A stretch of DNA of 64,000 bases from the NCBI RefSeq assembly GCF_008638305.1, contig NZ_VTPZ01000007.1, positions 71,437 through 135,436 of the forward strand, read 5' to 3'. This document shows positions 27,641 to 35,227 of this stretch, one piece after another. The translations under genes and the position numbers were made by a program. The DNA comes from Pseudomonas profundi. GTDB lineage: Bacteria; Pseudomonadota; Gammaproteobacteria; Pseudomonadales; Pseudomonadaceae. The notes under the pieces were generated by a model. That model did not search any database. It saw only the letters and a program-made list of their open reading frames with translations, and was not told where the DNA came from. Position 1 is the first letter of the stretch. Every line of letters begins with the position of its first letter.

Positions 27641-28464
27641 AAAAACTTTTGTTACTGCTACCCCTCGTGTTGCTCACCGCCTGCAACGCAACAGGCTCAA
27701 TGGTCAAGGAAAGCGCCTTATCTTTAACCGAGCGCGAAGGCCGCGAAAGCTTCACGCTTGCCGGCAAGTTACCCGCGAACTTTCTGATCCAGGCCACTGC
27801 CCAGTTCAACCCACTTAATCCAGAGCGCTGCCAAGTGTACAACATGGGGCAGGGGCATAACGTAACCCGGGATACACGCACGCAATACCGTACCGAATTT
27901 CAGGATGAACCGTCCTCTTTCAGTTTTGATATCCCGCTGACTTATCACATTGGGCTTTGTGATATGGAGTTGGGCGGAGTCGGGCTTCTAATACGCGGTC
28001 GTTACGGTGAGGCGAGCTGGCAGCATCACCGATCCACCGGGGGGATTGGTATCGCTGATACGCGTCCAGCGGACGCACCGGAGTTTGCTTCCAATGGAAC
28101 ACAGACGCTCCGAGGGATTTGCACTTGGCTATTCCAAATAAGCAAACTCCGGCTGGAGCTCAGCAAGGTCCTTAGCTGCTCGAAAACTGACGAGTCGTGG
28201 AAACTGGACCCGGACTTCGTTAAGCGTCGTTCTATCGGCACCACGCTGGGGCGCGATGAGCTGGCTGGAAAGACAGTGGTCCTGAATCTTCGTGTGAATC
28301 CCAAAGAAGAGCCATCTATGCACCGCAGATGGATACAAACCGAGGCGGGCTGGAAGCCTTGCACTGGGACAGAACAGTCCGGCAGATGCCAATCCCCACC
28401 TGTTTTCAAGCCTTTTAAGATGGGTGAGCAAAAATGCACTGTTTACCCGGCCTGCAAGGAGTAA
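27637..28464 (+). CDS. lipoprotein, probable immunity protein for the T6SS lipase
   Basis: 275 residues. The signal and lipobox LLTAC (lipidated Cys16) are clear. The mature part is rich in beta-type sequence with several Cys and no family I recognise. It begins in a 4-bp overlap with the adaptor gene, and the lipase gene starts 6 bp after it. Lipid-modified or periplasmic inhibitors encoded directly beside T6SS phospholipases (Tli proteins) are the rule, because these effectors act in the periplasm on the inner leaflet side. Immunity function is inferred from position and topology, not from motif. Confidence 0.7.
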   Translation: MKKLLLLLPLVLLTACNATGSMVKESALSLTEREGRESFTLAGKLPANFLIQATAQFNPLNPERCQVYNMGQGHNVTRDTRTQYRTEFQDEPSSFSFDIPLTYHIGLCDMELGGVGLLIRGRYGEASWQHHRSTGGIGIADTRPADAPEFASNGTQTLRGICTWLFQISKLRLELSKVLSCSKTDESWKLDPDFVKRRSIGTTLGRDELAGKTVVLNLRVNPKEEPSMHRRWIQTEAGWKPCTGTEQSGRCQSPPVFKPFKMGEQKCTVYPACKE

Positions 28465-28470
28465 CCACGG

Positions 28471-30612
28471 ATGGCTACTATCAGATTCGAGCAATTGGAG
28501 TGTCCCAAGCGTAAGCAATGGGTGAGCTTTCGCCTGGTAAATGAATCTGGGGACGGACAACCCTACAGCGGGCTTCGTTTCAAGCTATATGATGCACTCG
28601 GCACAGAATATCCCGGCAAGCTGGACGAGGACGGTTTTGCGCGAGTTGATGGCATATACCCAGGACCCGCCCTGCTGAGCATCTCTGAAACATATGGCGG
28701 CGGAGAGGACTGGTACGAAACTCTTATCGACCGTAAAGCCTACCCTCTTCCGATAACTGCGCTTCAGGTATTAGCAGAACAATCACCCGCCGGCCCCCGA
28801 AAAGCCAACGGATTGACCTGGATGGCCGAACAGCGCGCCGCAGAGGAAAATGCCCGATTCTTCCGCGTTGAAGTCAGCGATTTTGTATCAGCCAACAAGC
28901 ATCTGCCGGCCCCCGATACGAAATGGGGACCGCGCCCCAGCGCAGCATTGAAATCTGCAGCAGGCGAGATGGAAGGTGTAGCTCTAGAGCCAAACCAGCA
29001 CCACGTATTCGAGATCAAAGCATTACGCGCTTACAGCCCGCTGTTTTCTTTGGCGCCGGAGTTTAGTGCGTTGAACGCCTATCACCTGGCTGTAATGAGC
29101 GTGTTGTCATACGCGCCATTCGGCGCCAAACCAGGCTTTGTGGAGTCCTATAAACCCAGCCCGCCGCCATATGATGCCGCAGGCAGTATCGGCCATGTAT
29201 TAAGCGAACAATTGGCCCGATTGGAAAAGCCTACGCAGTTCGATACCGCGAGCTATCACCTGCTTTGTGAAGAAGTACCTTACTCCAAGCGCCTTGAGGT
29301 GGTGCCCTACGATCCGGCGCGATATCCGCAGCAACAGGAAGGGAGCACTCCGGAAAGCGTGCACTTTCTTCACGATAAAGACACCGAAACACAGGCATTT
29401 GTCACCCACAATGACCAAACGATTCTGGTGTCAATCCGAGGTACTGTGGGATTTCGCGACTGGCTGAGAGATTTCGATGCGCGGCAGATATCTGCTGACG
29501 GTATGGAAGGCCAGGTCCATCGTGGCTTCTACGGCGGCTTCTTGGCAGTTCAAAAATTTCTCGAACCCTATCTGGAAGATTTTTATACCAGGGGCCAGAC
29601 AATCTTGATCAGCGGCCATAGTCTCGGCGGGGCAATCGCCCTGCTCGTGGCTCAATGGCTTAAAACACTACCCGCCGCTCCGAAGGTAATTCTCTACACC
29701 TACGGTGCCCCGCGCGCCGGCACTACCGCCTTTGTTGAAAGTGCAAGAGACCTGGTTCACCATCGTCTGATCAACCACAACGATCCTATCCCCAGCGTGC
29801 CCTTTACCTGGATGGATGCCGAATGGAAGCTGGCCCTGCCCGGCACGGTCTCACTGCTGGCTTCGATCGGAGCGCCATACGCGGGCGTTGCCCTGCTGCT
29901 GGGCGGCCTGCTTAATCTGAAAGGGCATGATTATGGTCATCATGGCGAGCAGAGACATTTCATGCCCCGCAAGAGAGGCGGCGGTAGCGAAGCATCAGTC
30001 TTGTGGCAGCCGGGTGAAGCAATCGAACATATGGCCGGCGCAGAGCTTGCCGCCAAGCTGGATCTTGAGCGGGATGAAGTAAAACGTGGCAACCTTCTGC
30101 TCCAGATGGCTGGCGTCGGTCATCATTCCTCAAATACCGGCTACGCCCGAGCGGCGCTTGCCAACCTGCTGCGCTGGAATGCCAGCCTCAGCCGCAATGG
30201 CGCACTTTTCACCGAGGAGGACCTGCAGGCGTTACAGCCGCAACTGCGCGGGCTGGAAGAATATTTGAGCAACTGGGAAGCCGGTAGCTTCCAGGCGTTT
30301 GAGAAACAGGTCCGCGCCCGCCACGACACGCGGTTCTACAATATGTCAAAAACTGAGCGAGTTCAGGCCTATCACGGTGGCGTAGAGATGGCCCGAGACG
30401 AACAAATGGAACAACTGGCCGGGTTGTCGCGCGCCCAGGAACGGCTGTTACAGCAGGCCCAGCAGCCGGTAACACCGCGCTGCGTTTTCGGGGATCGGGC
30501 AAACCACGAAGCACTACCCCGATTGCTCAGCGAGTGGCGCCAGTTGGCCGATGTAAAACAGGCAGAGCAGCTGGCCGTGGAGCTGGCCCGAACGGAAGAA
30601 GCATTCGCTTGA
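28471..30612 (+). CDS. T6SS class-3 lipase effector
   Basis: 713 residues, no signal peptide. An N-terminal domain of about 90 residues (YSGLRFKLYDALGTEYPGKLDEDGFARVDGIYPG) resembles small beta-sandwich modules found at the start of T6SS cargo and may bind VgrG or the adaptor. The lipase_3 domain (about 280-470) has TILVSIRGTVGFRDWLRDF, the nucleophile Ser384 in SGHSLGGAIALLVAQWL, an acid in YTYGAPRAG...NHNDPIPSVP (NDPIP), and a His near HDYGHHGEQRH. A hydrophobic stretch (VSLLASIGAPYAGVALLLGGLL, about 455-480) follows, then a helical C-terminal region. It should cleave membrane lipids of competitor cells. It belongs near the GxSxG Tle group; I cannot assign the number. Confidence 0.85.
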   Translation: MATIRFEQLECPKRKQWVSFRLVNESGDGQPYSGLRFKLYDALGTEYPGKLDEDGFARVDGIYPGPALLSISETYGGGEDWYETLIDRKAYPLPITALQVLAEQSPAGPRKANGLTWMAEQRAAEENARFFRVEVSDFVSANKHLPAPDTKWGPRPSAALKSAAGEMEGVALEPNQHHVFEIKALRAYSPLFSLAPEFSALNAYHLAVMSVLSYAPFGAKPGFVESYKPSPPPYDAAGSIGHVLSEQLARLEKPTQFDTASYHLLCEEVPYSKRLEVVPYDPARYPQQQEGSTPESVHFLHDKDTETQAFVTHNDQTILVSIRGTVGFRDWLRDFDARQISADGMEGQVHRGFYGGFLAVQKFLEPYLEDFYTRGQTILISGHSLGGAIALLVAQWLKTLPAAPKVILYTYGAPRAGTTAFVESARDLVHHRLINHNDPIPSVPFTWMDAEWKLALPGTVSLLASIGAPYAGVALLLGGLLNLKGHDYGHHGEQRHFMPRKRGGGSEASVLWQPGEAIEHMAGAELAAKLDLERDEVKRGNLLLQMAGVGHHSSNTGYARAALANLLRWNASLSRNGALFTEEDLQALQPQLRGLEEYLSNWEAGSFQAFEKQVRARHDTRFYNMSKTERVQAYHGGVEMARDEQMEQLAGLSRAQERLLQQAQQPVTPRCVFGDRANHEALPRLLSEWRQLADVKQAEQLAVELARTEEAFA

Positions 30613-30649
30613 GGTAGCCTGCCTTATCGTTAAATCGCGGCACCCGGTG

Positions 30650-30683
30650 CGCCTCGCTGATATTCCGATCAGCGAGGCGTTTT
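30650..30683 (+). terminator. rho-independent terminator of the T6SS cassette
   Basis: CGCCTCGCTGAT (30650-30661), loop ATTCCG, ATCAGCGAGGCG (30668-30679), then TTTT. It is a perfect 12-bp stem, 37 bp past the lipase stop, and it marks the end of the cassette. Confidence 0.85.
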
Positions 30684-30698
30684 ACATTCTGCGCAGGA

Positions 30699-31319
30699 TT
30701 ACTCGCCCCAACGCCCCGGAGCATAGGTGAACACCGGCAGCGCCAACGACCAGCGAATGGCGCTTAGCCGTAACGCCAACCCTACGCTGAAAGAGGCGAG
30801 CAGGTTGATGTCTTCGTTTACGCCCAACCGCATCAGTCCGAGATACAGCAACGCTACGAGCAAGGAAACGCTGGCATACAGCTCCTTGCGCAGTACCATC
30901 GGCGTGCGATTACACAGCAGATCCCGCAGGATGCCGCCGAATATACCAGTGGTGATACCAGCCATGATCACCACCGGTGTCGGATAGCCGAGCCTGAGCG
31001 CGACGTTGCAGCCAATGACGGTGAAGGCAATCAGGCCCATGGCATCCAGCACCAGAAACAGCGAATGGAGATGGTGCATGAAGCGGGCAATGACCATGGT
31101 CAGCAGGCCGGCAGAAATGGTCAGGTAGATATACATTGGATGCTGGGTCCAGGTAACAGGGTAGTTCCCCAACAGCATGTCGCGGACGGTGCCACCGCCC
31201 AGCGCGGTAATAAAAGCGATGAAGGCCACGCCAAACATGTCCATATTACGCCGGCCTGCGGCCAGGGCGCCGGACATGGCTTCAGCGGTGATGGCTATCA
31301 GATAGACGTAGATAAGCAC
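30699..31319 (-). CDS. TRIC-family (UPF0126/YadS-like) cation channel
   Basis: 206 residues with seven hydrophobic segments arranged as two homologous halves, each with a Gly-rich motif: ALGGGTVRDMLLG and GIFGGILRDLLCN. This is the prokaryotic TRIC (trimeric intracellular cation channel) family, formerly UPF0126. The start is GTG 31319 with AGGAG at 31326-31330. A tandem glycine riboswitch fills the leader (31340-31545), so expression should follow glycine level, and a role in glycine movement or in ion balance linked to glycine is suggested. That pairing is known in other bacteria. Confidence 0.9.
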   Translation of the reverse strand: MLIYVYLIAITAEAMSGALAAGRRNMDMFGVAFIAFITALGGGTVRDMLLGNYPVTWTQHPMYIYLTISAGLLTMVIARFMHHLHSLFLVLDAMGLIAFTVIGCNVALRLGYPTPVVIMAGITTGIFGGILRDLLCNRTPMVLRKELYASVSLLVALLYLGLMRLGVNEDINLLASFSVGLALRLSAIRWSLALPVFTYAPGRWGE

Positions 31320-31339
31320 ACAGTACTCCTGCAGCTGTG

Positions 31340-31545
31340 TCGCCTCTCCCCCTGTCCGTTGTACCTGAGAGTTACACAGTCATAGACTGCTTGCCCCTTC
31401 GGTGGGTTGTCTGAACAACCTCTCTCCAGCTGGCGTTACGGAGACGTTTTCGTTTGTCTCCGGTAAGATTCGCAGTACGTCTGCCTGAGCGATTATGGGA
31501 GTTTGCGCCTTCGGCGGAGACTCGAAGCCTCTCTCTCCTGCGAGC
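31340..31545 (-). ncRNA. tandem glycine riboswitch
   Basis: Read on the minus strand, two aptamers are visible. First: CGCAGGAGAGAGAGG..., GCCGAAGGCGCAAACT, CTCAGGCA. Second: CTGGAGAGAGG, CCACCGAAGGGGCAAG, CTCTCAGGTACAACGGACAGGGGGAG. The GGAGAG, CCGAAGG(N)GCAA and CTCAGGNA segments are the conserved core of gcvT-type glycine aptamers. The second aptamer ends about 21 nt before the GTG of the channel gene; control is probably at translation or by an expression platform around AGGAG. Confidence 0.92.
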
Positions 31546-31550
31546 CGGCG

Positions 31551-31556
31551 ATTATA
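31551..31556 (-). promoter_or_regulatory. -10 box of the riboswitch transcript
   Basis: TATAAT on the minus strand, placed so that transcription would begin a few bases before the first aptamer. The -35 region is weak (ATATGA about 17 bp upstream). Confidence 0.6.
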
Positions 31557-31673
31557 CAGAAAGCCGAGCGCATTCATATGGTCGCTAAAACCCTGCGCCT
31601 TGGAAGATCTCAGCCAGCACCAACCGTCGATACCGGTGTCATTTGCGATAGCGGTCACCCAACAGGACAGGTA

Positions 31674-33692
31674 ATGAATTCAACCGTCAGCATAAGTAAT
31701 CAGCGTCTGGCACAAGCCCTGGAGATCCAGGCCATCGGCGTCATCTATCTGGATATGACGGGCCGGCTAGTGGGCGCTAACGATGCTTTCCTCGCTGCAA
31801 CGCAATATAGCCGTGATGAATTGCAGTCGGGCCAGCTGACCTGGCAGAGGCTCACCCCGCCAGAGTGGATTGAAGCATCGGAAAAGGCATTTGCTGAACT
31901 GAGAAGCTGTGGCGAGACCACGCCATACGAGAAAGAATATATCCGCCGTGACGGCTCGCGCTGGTGGGCTTTGTTTGTCGCGAAAATGCTCGACGACGAT
32001 ATCGCGTTCGAATTCACCATCGATATTACCGATCGCAAGTTAGCCGAACAGGCGCTCGAGCGAAGCGAACAACGCCTGCGCTCGCTTATCAACACGATTC
32101 CACAGCTGGTCTGGCGCTCAGCGCATACCACCGACTGGGTGTGGACCAGTGAGCAGTGGACCAAACACACCGGCCTATCCAGCAAACAAAGCAAGGGCAA
32201 GGGCTGGCTGGCTGCGGTGCACCCCGATGATTATGCGCGCGTGATCGCTGGCTGGCACCCCTGCCCCAACGCCCAACGGGCCGAGTTCGATTGCCGGATA
32301 CGCAACGCAGAATCAGGTACTTATCGCTGGTTTCAGGGCTGTGCTACGCCTGTCCACTCGACTAGCGGCGAGTTGCTGGAATGGGTGGGCACCTTTACTG
32401 ATATCGATGACCAGGTATGCAGTCGCGAAGCGCTTGCCCAGAGTCGAGACTTGCTGGAAGCCCGCGTTGTAGAGCGTACCAGCGAGCTGCAGTCGGCTCT
32501 GGATGAACTATCCGTCGAAGTCAGCGAGCGCAAGCAGGCCGAGGAAAAGCTCGTTCAAAGCGAGAAGCTCAAGGCGATAGGACAGTTGACTGGCGGCATC
32601 GCGCACGATTTCAACAACCTGTTAGCAGGAATCAGCGCCAGCCTGGAAATCATGCAACAACGTATGGCATCGGGCAGGACAGAGAATCTGGAGCGTTACA
32701 GCAGCATGGCGTTAACCTCAGTCAAGCGGGCTGCAGCCCTCACCCATCGGTTACTCGCCTTCTCTCGACAGCAATCACTTGCCCCCCGTTCGATCTCACC
32801 AAAACAGATCATCGCTGAGCTCGAGGAGTTGATTCGTCGCACTGTGGGCCCACATATTCGCATCAGTTGCAATTTCGCGGCAGGCGGCTTTGTCATGTGC
32901 GACCCCCAGCAGCTGGAAAACGCGCTTCTCAATCTGGCGATCAATTCGCGTGACGCCATGCCAGACGGCGGCACCCTCACGATCAACACCCGCCATTGTC
33001 GATTCGATCAGCGGCTCGCTGACGAGCTGTCGCTGCAAGCCGGCGAGTACGTATGCATCTCGGTCACTGACACCGGCGAAGGAATGGATGCCAATGTGGC
33101 CGCCCACGCCTTCGACCCTTTTTATACCACCAAGAGTATTGGCGACGGCACGGGCCTGGGTCTGTCCATGGTATATGGCTTTACTCAACAATCCGGCGGA
33201 TCTACCCGTATCCAAAGCGAGCCTGGGCTGGGCACCACGGTCAGTATGTTCTTCCCCAGCGATACTGGTCCGACGCCTGAGGCCAGAAAGCAGGTTCAAC
33301 ATGCTCTGCCAGAAGCCAATGGGGAGAACATTCTGGTGGTGGACGACGAAGCGCCGGTTCGCGTACTCGTCAGCGAGGGGTTACGCGAGCAGGGTTATCG
33401 AGTCAGGGAGGCCGAAGACAGCGAATCAGCCTACCAGTTACTTGCACAGGACGAAGCAATAGACCTGTTGATTACGGATATAGGCCTGCCGGGTGCTGTT
33501 AATGGCAGAGCACTGGCGGAAACATTCCGCTCGAAACTTCCTGGTTTGAAAGTTTTGTTCATCACCGGTTTTGCCGCTGACCCACAGCTTGAAGCAGCAG
33601 CAAGTTTACGCAGCACCGCGCTGTTGACCAAGCCATTCGCGATGGTTGATATGACTGAGCGTGTGCACAGTTTGTTGACTGAAGAGGACTAG
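31674..33692 (+). CDS. PAS-PAS hybrid sensor histidine kinase with receiver
   Basis: 672 residues from ATG 31674, chosen because AGGACAGG lies just upstream; an open frame reaches back to 31503 but covers the riboswitch. Domains: PAS (about 10-125, IGVIYLDMTGRLVGANDAFL), PAS/PAC (about 135-260, PQLVWRSAHTTDWVWTSEQW), coiled coil (about 270-300), HisKA with His311 in [13 protein letters not shown], HATPase ([20 protein letters not shown]), receiver with Asp602 in LLITDIGLPGAVNG and TKPFA. No membrane helices. It is a paralogue of the kinase at 4594-6657 (same HDFNNLL, VYGF.QQSGG and receiver motifs), with different sensing ends. Confidence 0.9.
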   Translation: MNSTVSISNQRLAQALEIQAIGVIYLDMTGRLVGANDAFLAATQYSRDELQSGQLTWQRLTPPEWIEASEKAFAELRSCGETTPYEKEYIRRDGSRWWALFVAKMLDDDIAFEFTIDITDRKLAEQALERSEQRLRSLINTIPQLVWRSAHTTDWVWTSEQWTKHTGLSSKQSKGKGWLAAVHPDDYARVIAGWHPCPNAQRAEFDCRIRNAESGTYRWFQGCATPVHSTSGELLEWVGTFTDIDDQVCSREALAQSRDLLEARVVERTSELQSALDELSVEVSERKQAEEKLVQSEKLKAIGQLTGGIAHDFNNLLAGISASLEIMQQRMASGRTENLERYSSMALTSVKRAAALTHRLLAFSRQQSLAPRSISPKQIIAELEELIRRTVGPHIRISCNFAAGGFVMCDPQQLENALLNLAINSRDAMPDGGTLTINTRHCRFDQRLADELSLQAGEYVCISVTDTGEGMDANVAAHAFDPFYTTKSIGDGTGLGLSMVYGFTQQSGGSTRIQSEPGLGTTVSMFFPSDTGPTPEARKQVQHALPEANGENILVVDDEAPVRVLVSEGLREQGYRVREAEDSESAYQLLAQDEAIDLLITDIGLPGAVNGRALAETFRSKLPGLKVLFITGFAADPQLEAAASLRSTALLTKPFAMVDMTERVHSLLTEED

Positions 33693-34254
33693 TTGTTCAC
33701 TCATCCACCCTCCGTCTGAGGCATGCCGTCAATCTGGCATGTCTTGTCCCCATGCGAAACCTTAAAGAAAAATCGGCATTACCAAAACCTGGACCACAAC
33801 ACCTAGGAGAGCGAATACTTGATGACCTGCAGGGACCAGCTCCGATTAGCTCATAGTACAAAATGACATCATATGAGCACTATCTTTTGACAGACCTGTT
33901 GGCGCTTATACCGCTGTGCGGGATCGCCACCCCAGATCGATAACCAAGCACTTCATTCGCATCTATAAAATCGCCCCAATGGGTTAATTTATTGATTCAG
34001 CGGCACATACATCAGACCTGCTTCAAACTTTCACCATTTATCAAGCCCACCATATCGCGTACAAATAAACTTCAAAAGACAGCCATCTCAGCTCTGTCCA
34101 GAACTTATACCCCATACGGGTGGACTTTCCTCTCAACCGTTGACGTGTGCAAATACAAAGTTAAGACTCTGATTCCGGCCGGCGGTAGTTCGATGTCCTG
34201 GCCATCATGGAACCGTAATACGTTTTGATAATCGAACAACTCAATGGAGTTACA
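33693..34254. other. 562-bp intergenic region upstream of the polyester hydrolase
   Basis: No convincing gene is seen. It looks more AT-rich than its surroundings. A short hairpin CATGCC...GGCATG (33722-33741) just after the kinase may end that transcript. A 78-codon frame at 33992-34228 has no ribosome site and no recognisable protein character. The promoter of the hydrolase must be here, but no clear -35/-10 was picked out. Confidence 0.4.
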
Positions 34255-35166
34255 ATGAATAACAAGAAATCGCCGAAATCGGCACTTTCCCTGCTCGCTG
34301 CAGGCGCATTGTTCCTTTCTGCTTCCGCTATGGCAGCTAACCCAGTCCCACCACCGACCGATCCAGGAACTCCTGACGGTGGCTATCAGCGAGGACCGGA
34401 TCCAAGCGTCTCAATGCTCGAAGCCCGAAACGGTCCCTTCTCGGTAAGGACCGAAAGTGTTTCGAGCTTCACCAGCGGTTTCGGTGGCGGCACGATTCAC
34501 TACCCCACCAATACCACCGGCACCATGGCAGCTATCGTTGTCATTCCCGGGTTCGTTTCAGCTGAGTCTTCGATCGAATGGTGGGGCCCTAAACTGGCTT
34601 CCCATGGCTTCGTGGTCATGACCATTGATACCAATTCCGGATTCGATCAGCCACCGAGCCGCGCTCGCCAGATCAACGCTGCACTGGATTACATGATCGA
34701 TCAGAACAACTCTCGCAGCAGCGCTGTGTCAGGCATGATCGACCCTGAGCGTCTGGGCGTCGTAGGCTGGTCCATGGGTGGCGGCGGCAGTCTGCGCGTA
34801 GCCGCTGAAGGTCGCCTGGATGCGGTTATTCCGTTGGCGCCGTGGGATACCACCAGCTTCCGCAGCGTGAATACGCCCGCTCTGATATTCGCTTGCGAGT
34901 CAGATCTCATTGCGCCGGTCAGCAGTCACGCATCGCGGTTCTACAACCAGATACCGGCCAGCACACCAAAGGCCTTTGTCGAAATCAATAACGGCACCCA
35001 TTATTGCGGTAATGGCGGCGGTTTGAATGACGATGTGTTGAGTCGCCTGGGTGTCTCCTGGATGAAAGTCCATCTGGACAAGGATCAGCGTTACCAGCAG
35101 TTTATCTGCGGACCCCGTCACGAATCGGATCGTGACATATCCGAATACCGTGGCAACTGTAGCTAA
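34255..35166 (+). CDS. secreted PET-hydrolase-like polyester hydrolase (PE-H type, cutinase family)
   Basis: 303 residues from ATG 34255 (TGGAG upstream). The signal peptide ends near AMAAN. The dienelactone-hydrolase/cutinase fold shows the nucleophile Ser173 in [10 protein letters not shown], Asp217 in [11 protein letters not shown] and His249 in NNGTHYCG. Cys214 with Cys251 give the extra disulfide of type II PETases, and Cys285 with Cys302 the C-terminal one. Trp172 and APW (Trp197) match the aromatic subsite residues of IsPETase (W159, W185). His225 and Phe229 stand where IsPETase has Ser214 and Ile218, and Tyr250 where it has Ser238, as I recall for PE-H of P. aestusnigri. Expected action: hydrolysis of aliphatic and aromatic polyesters outside the cell. 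The family call is firm; activity on PET is inferred. Confidence 0.93.
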   Translation: MNNKKSPKSALSLLAAGALFLSASAMAANPVPPPTDPGTPDGGYQRGPDPSVSMLEARNGPFSVRTESVSSFTSGFGGGTIHYPTNTTGTMAAIVVIPGFVSAESSIEWWGPKLASHGFVVMTIDTNSGFDQPPSRARQINAALDYMIDQNNSRSSAVSGMIDPERLGVVGWSMGGGGSLRVAAEGRLDAVIPLAPWDTTSFRSVNTPALIFACESDLIAPVSSHASRFYNQIPASTPKAFVEINNGTHYCGNGGGLNDDVLSRLGVSWMKVHLDKDQRYQQFICGPRHESDRDISEYRGNCS

Positions 35167-35187
35167 GCAGCATCTTGCTAAAGTCGA

Positions 35188-35218
35188 CCCTGAAGCTGTT
35201 ATGGCTTCAGGGTTTTTT
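35188..35218 (+). terminator. rho-independent terminator after the polyester hydrolase
   Basis: CCCTGAAGC (35188-35196), loop TGTTATG, GCTTCAGGG (35204-35212), then TTTTTT. Perfect 9-bp stem, 21 bp after the stop. The hydrolase is thus monocistronic. Confidence 0.92.
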
Positions 35219-35227
35219 ATTCAGGCA

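Noticed and set aside
24687-30612. complete type VI secretion locus
   Set aside because: Only a vgrG cargo island is present; sheath, baseplate and membrane-complex genes are absent.
33992-34228. 78-codon frame upstream of the polyester hydrolase
   Set aside because: No ribosome site, no signal, no recognisable composition; probably chance.
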